In this document: positions 16,695 to 25,159 of the stretch, in pieces | Position numbering within the stretch: the first letter of the stretch is position 1 | Layout: each line of letters opens with the position of its first letter | DNA from: JAVWMQ01 sp036646055 | GTDB taxonomy: Bacteria; Bacillota; Clostridia; Peptostreptococcales; Anaerovoracaceae | Assembly: GCA_036646055.1 (NCBI GenBank) | Contig: JAVXMY010000002.1 | Location: 1-64,000, forward strand | Direction of reading: 5' to 3' | Length of the DNA: 64,000 bases | Translations under genes and position numbers: made by a program | The notes under the pieces: model-generated | Seen by the model: the letters and a program-made list of their open reading frames with translations, nothing else | Databases searched by the model: none | What the model was told of the DNA's origin: nothing

Positions 16695-16985
16695 TTATAG
16701 ACCTTGGAAGAATTCGATTTCCTTACTTGAATCAGTAAGAGTCACGATTGCTTTCTTTGAAGCCGCTGTGTAACCAGTAGTTCTTCCCATTCTCTTTAAC
16801 TTGCCGTTAACATTCATGATGTTAACTTTCTTAACTTCTACGCCGAAAATTTCTTCTACGGCTAGTTTCACCTCTGTTTTGTTTGCATCAACTGAAACTT
16901 TAAATGTGTATTTCTTTGCCTGAGCATCTTCCATACTTGTTTCTGTGATAACTGGTGTTAATATTACGTCGTAAGGGGTTCTCAT
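16695..16985 (-). CDS. rplW: 50S ribosomal protein L23
   Basis: 96-aa tunnel-exit protein, docking site for trigger factor and signal recognition particle. Signatures DVILTPVITETS and YTFKVSVDANKTEVKLAVEE. Start overlaps the rplD stop by one base. Confidence 0.98.
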   Translation of the reverse strand: MRTPYDVILTPVITETSMEDAQAKKYTFKVSVDANKTEVKLAVEEIFGVEVKKVNIMNVNGKLKRMGRTTGYTAASKKAIVTLTDSSKEIEFFQGL

Positions 16986-17608
16986 TATGAATATACCTCC
17001 TCAATCTTCTTAATTGCTTCTTTTGTAACAATGAAGCTTCCGTGATTGATAATTTCGTAAACGTTCATTGTTGTTACTAAAGCAGTTCTAACTCCTGGAA
17101 TGTTTGCTGCAGATTTAATAACGTTTTCGTCTTTGTCTGCTGTAATGATAAGAGCTTTCTTACCAGCTTTAACATTTTCAAGCACCTTAACCATTTCTTT
17201 TGTCTTTGGTGCATCAAATTTAAGTTCATCTAAAATGATGATTTCGTTTTCAGCTACCTTTGAAGATAATGCTGAAAGCATAGCTAATCTCTTTAATTTC
17301 TTTGGTAAAGAATATCTGTAGCTTCTTGGCTTTGGTGCAAATGCTACTCCTCCGCCTACCTGAGATGGATCTGTTGTTGATCCCTGTCTATGACGACCAG
17401 TTCCTTTCTGTCTGAAAGGTTTTCTTCCGCCGCCTCTAACATCTCCTCTAGTCTTTGCAGACTGAGTACCCTGTCTCTGGTTAGCTAAATAATTCTTTAC
17501 TACTGCATGTACTGCGTTCTGATTTGGCTCGATTCCGAAAATCGCATCGCTTAAATCCAAGCTGCCAGCTTCAGCGCCTAGCATGTTTAGTACTGTTACT
17601 TTTGCCAT
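16985..17608 (-). CDS. rplD: 50S ribosomal protein L4
   Basis: 207 aa; its long loop (GTQSAKTRGDVRGGGRKPFR onward) reaches into the peptide tunnel. In Escherichia coli L4 also represses the S10 operon by acting on the rpsJ leader; a long structured leader is present here too (18663-18897). Overlaps rplW by one base. Confidence 0.98.
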   Translation of the reverse strand: MAKVTVLNMLGAEAGSLDLSDAIFGIEPNQNAVHAVVKNYLANQRQGTQSAKTRGDVRGGGRKPFRQKGTGRHRQGSTTDPSQVGGGVAFAPKPRSYRYSLPKKLKRLAMLSALSSKVAENEIIILDELKFDAPKTKEMVKVLENVKAGKKALIITADKDENVIKSAANIPGVRTALVTTMNVYEIINHGSFIVTKEAIKKIEEVYS

Positions 17609-17635
17609 TTTACTTCCTCCTTCCTGAAGTTATCT

Positions 17636-18271
17636 CTATTTGCCCTGTCCTTTTACAGCTAAATGAACTGATACTAGGCTTCCTTTTCCGCCTGGAATAG
17701 CTCCCTTAACTAATAATAGGTTTCTGTCTTCAATAACTTTTACTAGATCGATGTTCTGTACTGTTACAGTGTCACGACCCATTCTACCTGGACCTGCATT
17801 TCCTTTGAATACTCTACCTGGATATGATGCACCAGCTAAAGCTCCTGGAAGTCTCTTATGCTTTGAACCATGTGTCATAGGTCCTCTGCTATGTCCGTGT
17901 CTCTTGATGTTACCCTGTGTACCTTTACCTTTAGATACTCCTGTTACATCAACTTTAGCGCCTTCTTCGAATTCAGTAACAGTCATAATCTGTCCTACTT
18001 CGTACGCTTCGCCTTCTTCAATTTTGAATTCAGCAAGGTGTTTTTTGATTTCAACTCCCGCTTTCGCAAAGTGACCAGTCATTGGCTTGTTCACTCTGTG
18101 AGCCTTTGTTTCGCCGTAGCCAACCTGTACCGCGTTATATCCGTCAGTCTCGATAGTTTTAACCTGAGTTACTACCTGAGGGCCTGCTTCGATAACAGTT
18201 ACAGGAACAACTACACCTTCTTCAGTGAAAATCTGAGTCATCCCGATTTTCTTTCCTAAAAGTGTTTTCAT
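17636..18271 (-). CDS. rplC: 50S ribosomal protein L3
   Basis: 211 aa; assembly initiator close to the peptidyl transferase centre. MKTLLGKKIGMTQIFTEEG and the loop RGPMTHGSKHKRLPGALAGA are canonical. It follows a 76-nt structured spacer after rpsJ. Confidence 0.98.
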   Translation of the reverse strand: MKTLLGKKIGMTQIFTEEGVVVPVTVIEAGPQVVTQVKTIETDGYNAVQVGYGETKAHRVNKPMTGHFAKAGVEIKKHLAEFKIEEGEAYEVGQIMTVTEFEEGAKVDVTGVSKGKGTQGNIKRHGHSRGPMTHGSKHKRLPGALAGASYPGRVFKGNAGPGRMGRDTVTVQNIDLVKVIEDRNLLLVKGAIPGGKGSLVSVHLAVKGQGK

Positions 18272-18293
18272 ATTTTCCTCCTCTTTTCTTACA

Positions 18294-18339
18294 GCGGATT
18301 ACCATTTGGCAATCATACTAAGGGAACCTTAGGTTCCGC
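18294..18339 (-). ncRNA. Paired hairpins in the rpsJ-rplC spacer
   Basis: Minus-strand GGAACC-TAA-GGTTCC (18323-18337) is followed by GATTGCCA-AA-TGGTAATC (18297-18314, one G-U pair). GCGG and CCGC at the outer edges can pair across both. There is no T-tract. It is likely an RNA-level control or processing site for the distal part of the S10 operon. Confidence 0.45.
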
Positions 18340-18347
18340 CGGTTTGC

Positions 18348-18659
18348 TTATAATTTGATTTCGATATCAACGCCAGCTGGTAGCTCTAACTTAGTTAAAG
18401 CATCAATTGTTTTAGCTGTTGTTGCAGAGATATCAATTAATCTTTTGTGAGTTCTCTGTTCGAACTGTTCTCTAGAGTCTTTGTACTTGTGTACCGCTCT
18501 TAAGATTGTGATTACTTCTTTTTCTGTTGGCAATGGAATCGGTCCTGAAACTTCTGCGCCAGTTCTCTTCGCTGTTTCTACGATTTTCGCCGCACTCTGA
18601 TCAAGAAGCGCGTGGTCATAAGCCTTAAGCTTAATTCTGATTTTCTGTAATTCGCTCAT
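18348..18659 (-). CDS. rpsJ: 30S ribosomal protein S10
   Basis: 103 aa; small-subunit head protein that also partners NusB in antitermination (NusE). MSELQKIRIKLKAYDHALLD and the loop GPIPLPTEKEVITILRAVHKYKDSREQF are intact. First gene of the superoperon, with AGGAGG upstream and a long leader. Confidence 0.98.
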   Translation of the reverse strand: MSELQKIRIKLKAYDHALLDQSAAKIVETAKRTGAEVSGPIPLPTEKEVITILRAVHKYKDSREQFEQRTHKRLIDISATTAKTIDALTKLELPAGVDIEIKL

Positions 18660-18662
18660 TTT

Positions 18663-18897
18663 TTCCTCCTAATAAATTTTGTACTGTTTTCGCTATTCTC
18701 GTACAAGGGGTCATAACTGCCCACTTTTCAACGCGTGTAGCATTTTCGCTTGCTCGATACACGCATCCGTGTGTTTCCTAACTCTAGGCACGAATAAAAG
18801 CCGGCGACTCCCTTCGCCCCCGTCCAGCAGGGACAATTCTCTGTGAAAATTACCTGATAGCTCAGCAACTTCTCACTTCTTCGCCTATTCGCAAGCT
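18663..18897 (-). ncRNA. Structured 5' leader of the S10 operon
   Basis: About 235 nt lie between the predicted transcript start and rpsJ. On the minus strand it can form several stems. These are GUGAGAA/UUUUCAC enclosing CTGA-GCTA-TCAG, then GTCC-CTGCT-GGAC, then GGCGA-AGGGAG-TCGCC. Next comes a long stem GCGTGTA/TACACGC with inner AGCA/TGCT, and last TTGTAC/GTACAA just before the ribosome binding site. No T-box signature (TGGNNCCGCG) and no intrinsic terminator is seen. By position it could be the target of L4 autocontrol; that is inference. Confidence 0.6.
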
Positions 18898-18902
18898 TTT
18901 TA

Positions 18903-18931
18903 AGTATACAATATGTTCATTCAAAAATCAA
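18903..18931 (-). promoter_or_regulatory. Main promoter of the S10-spc-alpha superoperon
   Basis: Minus strand TTGATT (18926-18931), 17-bp spacer, TATACT (18903-18908). A/T tracts between about 18932 and 18972 resemble an UP element. The rest of the gap back to the kinase terminator (19053) shows nothing recognisable. Confidence 0.88.
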
Positions 18932-19052
18932 GTATTTTTTTAAAAAAAGTTTTACATTTTTTTAACTTTTTTTAGGTTGAAAATATCGTGTTTTCAATGC
19001 TTACACCTGCTCTTCACGACACACAGACCCTGGCGTTCTCTTTTTTGACTTT

Positions 19053-19082
19053 TAAAAAAAGAAGCAGGATTATCCTACTTCT
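19053..19082 (-). terminator. Terminator of the nucleoside kinase gene
   Basis: Minus-strand stem AGAAGTAGGA / TCCTGCTTCT with a 3-nt loop followed by seven T. Confidence 0.9.
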
Positions 19083-19092
19083 AAAAAATTTT

Positions 19093-20760
19093 TTAACCAT
19101 ATATACTTCCACCAATAAATTCTCTAAGTATTGAGTTGTTAGAAATCATAGAATCATCCTCAATTACTTCAAAATACTTGAGGAAATTAAGCATTCTACT
19201 AGCCTCGCTATACTCTGGAGAACTTCTATCTATATTAAGCAACAAGGGCTGAGCGTATTTTTTCAAAACACCCAGTTCATATATATGTACCGAGTTAAAC
19301 ACCACATCTGCCTCTCCGCTAAATGGGAATATGTTTTTATCTTCTCCTGCTCTAACCTTTGGCCAATCCTTAATGGTATCCTTTGCCATGTAGCCTCTAT
19401 ACTTAAAGTCCCTTACCATTCTACGCAACATTCTAGCATCTGTAGTTGGAATCCTATTGTGCTTATCAATATCTAGCTGAGTAAATGGGCTTATGTATAT
19501 TTTAAACTTTTGGCTATCATCTATGCCATATGTCAGTTTTTTGTTTAAAGCATGTATGCCTTCTATTATAATAGGTTGATTATCATCAATTGCCGTTATT
19601 CTTTTGCCAAAGATTTTTTTGCCTTCGATGAAATCAAATACTGGAATATCCACTTCCTCACCACTAAGTAGCCCATTAATGTCCTTTTTGAATAGTTCCA
19701 AATCTACAGCCTCTAAATCTTCGAAGTTTAATTCTCCATTTTCATCAGCCACCATATCTTCCCTATCACTGAAGTAATCGTCTGTGCTCAGGTATATGGG
19801 TTTTAGTCCATTTACTTTTAGCTGAATTGTAAGTCTTCTGGCAAAAGTCGTTTTGCCGCTAGATGATGGGCCTGCGATAAGTATTATGCGTCTTCCTGTT
19901 TTGGTGATTTCCTTAGCTATTTCAACAACCTTCTTTTCATGTAAAGCTTCTGATAGCTGTATTATTTCTCTTATCTGTCCATTTTTAACTTTTTCGTTTA
20001 AATCCGCCACATTTAAAATGCCTAATAAGTCCATCCACTTAGAAGCCTCTGCAAAGGCCTCATATATTTTTGTCTCATCTACATATTTAGGAATGGCATC
20101 AGGTTTACTAGGGTGAGGGAATCTTAACAATACACCTTTTTTATACTTTCTCAACTCATAAAGATAGCAATACCTAGTTGACGGAACCATTAAGCTATAA
20201 AAGAAATCCATATATCCATCTAGTTCATAAAAAGTAAGGTACTTTAGAGTTATTCTTTGATTTACTAGCTTAGCTTTATCAGTATGTCCCCACTTCCTAA
20301 ATTTCTCCATAGCCTTATTTCGATCAATTTTAATTTTATTTATTTTCACATCCCCAAGAATAAGTTCTTTCATCCTAAGATTAATTTCTTCTACTTCTTC
20401 GTCGGTAATTTGTCTGCCTTTAATAGAGATATATGTATATAGTCCTTTGTTTAAAGAATTTTCAATTGAAACCTCTGCGCCTTTGACAATATCTTCTACT
20501 GCTCTTAAGTATATTAGGGTTAAACTATTTTGATAGATCAGATTCGCCCCTTGATTTCGGATATCCAAAAATTCTATTTCACACTGTTCTTCTATTGGAG
20601 TATCCAATGCTACTAGTTTATTATTCACTTTAGCAGCCAAAACAGGATATTTTACTTTTTCTTTATACTTATTTACTAAATCTTCTATGGTTTTTAATCC
20701 TTCCTCAACTACAATTGTAACAAAGTCAAGATCCTTATCTATTTTAAGATTTATTTTCAT
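19093..20760 (-). CDS. Nucleoside (uridine-type) kinase with N-terminal TGS/ThrRS-like region
   Basis: Large cytoplasmic protein of 555 aa. The first 65 or so residues look like a TGS/ubiquitin-like fold, and the next portion to about residue 220 resembles the second domain of threonyl-tRNA synthetase. The C-terminal half is a uridine-kinase-like P-loop domain: AGPSSSGKTTFARRLTIQLK with the P-loop at residues 297-304, then the substrate segment LSTDDYFSDRE. The predicted reaction is ATP-dependent phosphorylation of a nucleoside, but the true substrate of this fused family is not certain. Transcribed alone from an extended -10 promoter (20776-20787) to the terminator at 19053-19082. Confidence 0.85.
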   Translation of the reverse strand: MKINLKIDKDLDFVTIVVEEGLKTIEDLVNKYKEKVKYPVLAAKVNNKLVALDTPIEEQCEIEFLDIRNQGANLIYQNSLTLIYLRAVEDIVKGAEVSIENSLNKGLYTYISIKGRQITDEEVEEINLRMKELILGDVKINKIKIDRNKAMEKFRKWGHTDKAKLVNQRITLKYLTFYELDGYMDFFYSLMVPSTRYCYLYELRKYKKGVLLRFPHPSKPDAIPKYVDETKIYEAFAEASKWMDLLGILNVADLNEKVKNGQIREIIQLSEALHEKKVVEIAKEITKTGRRIILIAGPSSSGKTTFARRLTIQLKVNGLKPIYLSTDDYFSDREDMVADENGELNFEDLEAVDLELFKKDINGLLSGEEVDIPVFDFIEGKKIFGKRITAIDDNQPIIIEGIHALNKKLTYGIDDSQKFKIYISPFTQLDIDKHNRIPTTDARMLRRMVRDFKYRGYMAKDTIKDWPKVRAGEDKNIFPFSGEADVVFNSVHIYELGVLKKYAQPLLLNIDRSSPEYSEASRMLNFLKYFEVIEDDSMISNNSILREFIGGSIYG

Positions 20761-20775
20761 ATACTACACCCCCAT

Positions 20776-20787
20776 GTCACATAAATT
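20776..20787 (-). promoter_or_regulatory. Extended -10 promoter of the nucleoside kinase
   Basis: Minus strand TGTTATAAT about 25-30 bases before the kinase ATG, with no good -35 hexamer because the upstream DNA is the YdbC-gene terminator stem. Coordinates are approximate to a few bases. Confidence 0.5.
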
Positions 20788-20794
20788 ATAACAT

Positions 20795-20835
20795 AAAGTT
20801 AGGGCCTTAGTAAACATACCAAGACCCTAACCCCT
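20795..20835 (-). terminator. Terminator of the PC4/YdbC-like gene
   Basis: Minus-strand 15-bp stem beginning GTTAGGGTCTTGGTA and ending TACTAAGGCCCTAAC, with two G-U pairs and a TGTT loop, followed by TTTATG. The U-tract is weak but the stem is strong. Edges are approximate. Confidence 0.7.
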
Positions 20836-20861
20836 CAATCTTTCCTATTCAACTTCTTCAA

Positions 20862-21098
20862 CTACTCAAAAATTTCTTTGCATAGTAACTCTTTTAATAA
20901 TTTCGCTTCATCCTTGTGTAATGTTACACCTCTGCTCATATGGTTATGGTCAGAATCCCAATCTCTAATATCGTATTTAGGTGCGCCGTCATTCCATGAG
21001 ATTAGATTAAGTTCTTTCTTCCAACCTGTTTTATATTCGGCTAGCACTCCGATATGTCTCTTGTTTTCAAAAACAACTTCAGCACTATTACTCTTCAT
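20862..21098 (-). CDS. PC4/YdbC-like single-stranded DNA-binding protein
   Basis: 78-aa acidic/basic protein resembling the YdbC family (PC4 / transcriptional coactivator p15 fold). The pattern ...ELNLISWNDGAPKYDIRDWD...MSRGVTLHKDEAKLLKELL matches the family: a beta-sheet with W...P.YDIR.W followed by a C-terminal helix. Homologues bind single-stranded DNA; a cellular role is not established here. It has its own near-consensus promoter (21153-21181) and terminator. Confidence 0.8.
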   Translation of the reverse strand: MKSNSAEVVFENKRHIGVLAEYKTGWKKELNLISWNDGAPKYDIRDWDSDHNHMSRGVTLHKDEAKLLKELLCKEIFE

Positions 21099-21152
21099 AT
21101 GTTCCTCCTTTCCTTATTCACATTTCATTTTTTACTTCCTTAAGGTAACCAT

Positions 21153-21181
21153 ATTATATATTCATTGTTAATATATGTCAA
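21153..21181 (-). promoter_or_regulatory. Promoter of the PC4/YdbC-like gene
   Basis: Minus strand TTGACA (21176-21181), 17-bp spacer, TATAAT (21153-21158): a perfect consensus sigma-A promoter. Confidence 0.92.
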
Positions 21182-21202
21182 CATCTTTTATGGATATTTT
21201 TG

Positions 21203-21236
21203 TAAAAAAAGAATCCTTCCTTCGAAAGATTCTTTT
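21203..21236 (-). terminator. Terminator of the aminotransferase operon
   Basis: Minus-strand stem AAGAATCTTTC / GGAAGGATTCTT, 3-nt loop and seven T, directly after the small membrane protein gene. Confidence 0.88.
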
Positions 21237-21240
21237 ATCC

Positions 21241-21585
21241 TTATAGTTTAGCTAATGATTTAAGGGTCCATGCCTGAGGAATCCACAAGAATATTGTCGA
21301 CCCACTAGGTAACATGCCACCTTTAGTTTTACAATCTAAATACATAAATCCTGCTGCAATTACAAAAAACAACACAACTCCTACCATGGAAGCCACATAC
21401 TGCAGCTTTTCTTTTTTACACGCCAGTACCAGGCATAGGATTTGTAACAGCGAAACCACAATAGTTAATACTAACAAAATTTTTGTTTCAGTATAAGCCA
21501 TTGTATTTCTGCTTAATATATATTGGCCAATAGGAGCCGCAATACCGAGAAATATCCCTAGTTTTAAATACATTGATTTAGTCAT
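21241..21585 (-). CDS. Small membrane protein of unknown function
   Basis: 114 aa with three likely membrane helices (about residues 8-26, 36-56 and 64-83) and a C-terminal hydrophobic segment near residues 97-107. I do not recognise the family. It starts nine bases after the aminotransferase stop with AGGAG seven bases upstream, so it is co-transcribed with it. There is no sign of a lipoprotein or signal-peptidase site. Confidence 0.75.
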   Translation of the reverse strand: MTKSMYLKLGIFLGIAAPIGQYILSRNTMAYTETKILLVLTIVVSLLQILCLVLACKKEKLQYVASMVGVVLFFVIAAGFMYLDCKTKGGMLPSGSTIFLWIPQAWTLKSLAKL

Positions 21586-21594
21586 ATAATTCTC

Positions 21595-22827
21595 CTAAAG
21601 TACTTCTTTAAGTGCTTCTGCAACTACTTTGCACTCTGTTTTGGAAATAGACGCAATAGAAATTCTTATGCCTTTAGCCAATGGAACTGCATAAACGCCC
21701 TTTTCCTCCAACTTAGCACTAATGGCATCTGGGTCATCACAGGCAATACATGCAAAGAATCCTGAATCAAAAGGTACGCTTTCAATACCAAGTCTCCCTA
21801 GTTCCTCCTCAAAAGTTCTCCCTCTTTCTATTAACATATTTCTATACATTGCACGTTCTTCAGCCACATGTTCACTTAATTCCGCATCCCCATGAATAAT
21901 TTCCATAAGGGCCTGAGCCGCTCTAACACCATTAGACCAAGAGCCTCTACAAGAAAACTCTGTTACAGATTGAAATTCATCTGCAATTTCTTTTGTCTTG
22001 GCCATACAAATCAAGGCACCACATCTCATTCCGTAAAGGGTATAAGTTTTAGATGCACTATATGCAATTAGTGGCAAAACGTTAACATTTAGTTCTTCAA
22101 GTTTAGGTAGGAAGTTTCTATATTCAATAGGATCTCCAGCAAAATCCACATATGCAGTATCTACTAGCAATACAATTTTTGTATCCTTCAAATCATCACC
22201 ATTTAGAATTTTAATAACTGAGTCCCAATCTTCATCTGACAAAGAATAGCCAGTAGGATTGTGGGCAGGTGTATTCAATAAAATAACAAGTTGTCCTTGG
22301 GCCAAAGCTAGTTCTCTAACTTTTGCACCAAAAGCCTGATTATTAAATTTGCCTTCATCATTAAAAAGCTGATAAGTATCTATGGTTCTGCCAATTTCCT
22401 GACAAATAGTGCTATATGGTCCCCAATACCAATCTGATGTTAAAACTTTATCCCCAATTTTAGAATAATCTGATACAGCGTTTCTAAGGGCTCCCGTTCC
22501 ACCAGGTGTACTAATAACCCTAACATGTCTATCTGTTTCAAAACCTGCAAATGCTACATTTTTAATCGCTTCCTTAAAACCAGGAGTTCCACCTATAGGA
22601 GCATATTCCGCATAATCTTCTAGCTTAAGCCTTTTGATACCTTCTCCCACCGATTTCATAACTACTAGTTTTCCTTGATCATCAAGTAAAGCTCCAATGG
22701 TTGCATTTATAACAGAGTCTTTGCCTTCCTTAGCAATTCTAGCTTTTGCTCTTCCATTTAAAGCAAAAATTTTATCTTCTTTTGGAATAATTCTTCCATT
22801 TTCTTGCGCCATTATATATTTACTCAT
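21595..22827 (-). CDS. Pyridoxal-phosphate aminotransferase, class I/II (aromatic-type)
   Basis: 410-aa cytosolic fold-type I transaminase. Visible features are the cofactor-binding loop GGTGALRNAVSDY (about residues 109-121), NTPAHNPTGYSLSDEDW (about 190-206) with the conserved Asn-Pro-Thr-Gly, the Schiff-base lysine in YSASKTYTLYGMRCGAL (about 267-283), and the carboxylate-binding Arg near the C-terminus (GIRISIAS). It looks like the tyrosine/aromatic aminotransferases common in Clostridia; the substrate is inferred. Its start overlaps the trmB stop by one base. Confidence 0.85.
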   Translation of the reverse strand: MSKYIMAQENGRIIPKEDKIFALNGRAKARIAKEGKDSVINATIGALLDDQGKLVVMKSVGEGIKRLKLEDYAEYAPIGGTPGFKEAIKNVAFAGFETDRHVRVISTPGGTGALRNAVSDYSKIGDKVLTSDWYWGPYSTICQEIGRTIDTYQLFNDEGKFNNQAFGAKVRELALAQGQLVILLNTPAHNPTGYSLSDEDWDSVIKILNGDDLKDTKIVLLVDTAYVDFAGDPIEYRNFLPKLEELNVNVLPLIAYSASKTYTLYGMRCGALICMAKTKEIADEFQSVTEFSCRGSWSNGVRAAQALMEIIHGDAELSEHVAEERAMYRNMLIERGRTFEEELGRLGIESVPFDSGFFACIACDDPDAISAKLEEKGVYAVPLAKGIRISIASISKTECKVVAEALKEVL

Positions 22828-23474
22828 TATTTTACACCAACCCTTACCTTTACATAATTTATATTTTTCCCTCTACCGGAAAACTTTTCTTCATATTCAG
22901 TCATAAACAATTTACTTACAAAACTCGTTTTGTGCAAGTCTGTCGTTTCTTCAAGAATCTCCATTTTCAAATCATTTATTTCTTCAATAGTAAACTCATA
23001 TAGTCCGTCATTGTCTGTTTTAATTTCAATAAACCCTCCAGGTTTAATTACTTTTGCATATTTACTCAAAAAGTCCCTATGGGTTAATCTCCTTTTAGCA
23101 TGTCTCGCCTTTGGCCAAGGATCACTAAAGTTTAAATATATACCAGCCAGTTCATCATCAGCAAAGTAATCACAAATATCAAGCATATATACACTTAAGA
23201 ACCCAAGATTCTCCAGTTTATTTTCTTCAGCCTTGTCCATAGCTCTTACAATAACACTTTCTTGGCCTTCTAATGCCAAATAATTATTTTCAGGGCTTTC
23301 TATTGCATGATTATTTATAAATTGCCCTTTACCACATCCGATTTCCAAATATATATCTTTGTCGTTTTTAAAATAGTCCTTCCAGTTCCCTTTGTTTTCT
23401 TCCGGTCTCTTAACTATCCAGTGGTCCACTCTAGCCATTCTTTCATCCAAGTCTTTTAATTTTCTTTGCCTCAT
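22827..23474 (-). CDS. trmB: tRNA (guanine-46-N7)-methyltransferase
   Basis: S-adenosylmethionine-dependent enzyme that makes m7G46 in the tRNA variable loop, 215 aa. The SAM-binding motif LEIGCGKGQFI (about residues 43-53), NFSDPWPKARHAKRRL (about 115-130) with the catalytic Asp, and KTDNDGLYEFT are diagnostic. Lies just after ecfT in the same direction. Confidence 0.95.
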   Translation of the reverse strand: MRQRKLKDLDERMARVDHWIVKRPEENKGNWKDYFKNDKDIYLEIGCGKGQFINNHAIESPENNYLALEGQESVIVRAMDKAEENKLENLGFLSVYMLDICDYFADDELAGIYLNFSDPWPKARHAKRRLTHRDFLSKYAKVIKPGGFIEIKTDNDGLYEFTIEEINDLKMEILEETTDLHKTSFVSKLFMTEYEEKFSGRGKNINYVKVRVGVK

Positions 23475-23487
23475 TAATATTCCTCTT

Positions 23488-24300
23488 CTATATATAAGCT
23501 TTTATTACAAATCTAAGTCCAATTATTATCCCCATAAAAACTACAGTCAATATGGATGCAACAATATCTCCTTTTTTGAAGGCCATGGCATTCATTCTAG
23601 TTCTATTTTCTCCGCCTCTATAGCATCTAGCCTCCATAGCCATAGCCATATCATGAGCAATTCTAAAAGCACTAATAAAAAGCGGCACTAATATTGGAAT
23701 CAATTGTTTGGCTCTTCTAATTATATTTCCAGTTTCAAAATCTGCTCCCCTTGCTTGTTGTGCCTTCATGATTTTATCCGTTTCTTCTAAGAGAGTCGGT
23801 ATAAATCTCAATGCAATGGTCATCATCATTGCAAGTTCGTGAGCAGGAAATCCAATTTTTTCAAATGGTTTCAAAAGGTATTCTATCCCATCAGTTAAAC
23901 TAATAGGCGTTGTGGTCAATGTTAATAAGGAAGACCCAATAATCAAAAGCACCAATCTAATTGCCATAAATACAGCTTTAATCAAACCTTCTTTAGTTAC
24001 ACTAAATATCCATACTTTGAATAAAACTTGCCCATCCATCATAAATATATTTAATACGAATGTGAAAATTAATATGAAAAATATAGGTTTTAATCCTTTT
24101 AGTATGTAACTTAATGGTACTTTTGATGCTTTAACTATACATCCAAGTACAACAGCTACAAAAGCAAATCCTATAAATGAATTTACCACAAACAAGGCAA
24201 TAATATATATTAACGTGGCAATGATTTTTACCCTTGCATCAATTCTATGTATTACTGAGTCTGAGGGATAAAACTGTCCTAATGTAATGTCTCTAATCAT
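23488..24300 (-). CDS. ecfT: ECF transporter transmembrane subunit EcfT
   Basis: Membrane coupling subunit of an energy-coupling-factor vitamin/metal importer, 270 aa with about five membrane segments. The two coupling-helix motifs are seen as QQARGADFETG (about residues 184-194) and MEARCYRGGENR (about 220-231). It overlaps ecfA2 by eight bases. No S-component (substrate-binding) gene is nearby, so this is the shared group II energising module. Confidence 0.95.
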   Translation of the reverse strand: MIRDITLGQFYPSDSVIHRIDARVKIIATLIYIIALFVVNSFIGFAFVAVVLGCIVKASKVPLSYILKGLKPIFFILIFTFVLNIFMMDGQVLFKVWIFSVTKEGLIKAVFMAIRLVLLIIGSSLLTLTTTPISLTDGIEYLLKPFEKIGFPAHELAMMMTIALRFIPTLLEETDKIMKAQQARGADFETGNIIRRAKQLIPILVPLFISAFRIAHDMAMAMEARCYRGGENRTRMNAMAFKKGDIVASILTVVFMGIIIGLRFVIKAYI

Positions 24301-25159
24301 TACTTACCCCTCCTTTGATTTTATTCTTAATCTGTTGGAAAGCTTCATCAATATCAAAAGTATTCCCTTGTATTCCTAAGCCTTCTCTTTTTAGTTCTGC
24401 TAACAAGTCTGCAACATCTGGAAGACCTAATCCTAGTTTTTTAAGTTTAATTCCATCTGCAAAAACCTTTGATGGCACATCAAAGTCAACCATCTTGCCT
24501 TTGTCCATAACCACAACTTTGTCTGACAAATTAGCAATGTCGTTCATATTGTGTGATACAAAAACAATAATATTATTTTCACTCTCATGAATATTCTTTA
24601 TCATTTTCAAAATATCTCTATGAGCCTTAGGATCTAATCCAGCTGTAGGCTCATCTAATATAAGCACCTTAGGTTTCATTGCAATAACACCTGCAATAGC
24701 CACCCTTCTTTTTTGTCCGCCAGACAAGTCAAATGGTGATTTATTTCTTATTTCTTCATAATCTAAACTTACAAGCTCAATAGCCTCTTTAACCCTTTTG
24801 CTTATTTCTTCATCATCTAGACCAAGGTTTTTGGGACCAAATGCAACATCTTTTTCTACTGTTTCTTCAAATAGTTGATATTCTGGATACTGAAAAACTA
24901 GCCCAATTTTTTTTCTAACATCAATCATAGATGTCTTCCCATCTGTAATATTTAATCCATCAACAATAATTTCTCCCGATGATGGTTTAAGTAATCCGTT
25001 TAAATGTTGAACCAATGTTGATTTCCCAGAACCAGTATGACCAATCACACCAATAAAAGACCCGTCATCAATTACGAAAGACACGTCATCAATGGCTTTA
25101 GTTTCGTGAGGAGTCTTCTCACCATATATATGTGTAATATTCTTTACTTCAATTGACAT
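24293..25159 (-). CDS. ecfA2: ECF transporter ATPase EcfA2
   Basis: ATP-binding subunit, 288 aa. Walker A GHTGSGKST (about residues 39-47), Q-loop FQYPEYQLFEETVEKDVAFG, signature DLSGGQKRRVAIAG and Walker B VLILDEPTAGLDP are all intact. Overlaps both neighbours (ecfA1 by 16 bases, ecfT by 8), implying coupled translation. Confidence 0.95.
   Translation of the reverse strand: MSIEVKNITHIYGEKTPHETKAIDDVSFVIDDGSFIGVIGHTGSGKSTLVQHLNGLLKPSSGEIIVDGLNITDGKTSMIDVRKKIGLVFQYPEYQLFEETVEKDVAFGPKNLGLDDEEISKRVKEAIELVSLDYEEIRNKSPFDLSGGQKRRVAIAGVIAMKPKVLILDEPTAGLDPKAHRDILKMIKNIHESENNIIVFVSHNMNDIANLSDKVVVMDKGKMVDFDVPSKVFADGIKLKKLGLGLPDVADLLAELKREGLGIQGNTFDIDEAFQQIKNKIKGGVSND

Noticed and set aside
18663..18897. 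T-box or other riboswitch in the S10 leader
   Set aside because: No TGGNNCCGCG element, no specifier-loop arrangement and no terminator; ribosomal-protein control fits better.
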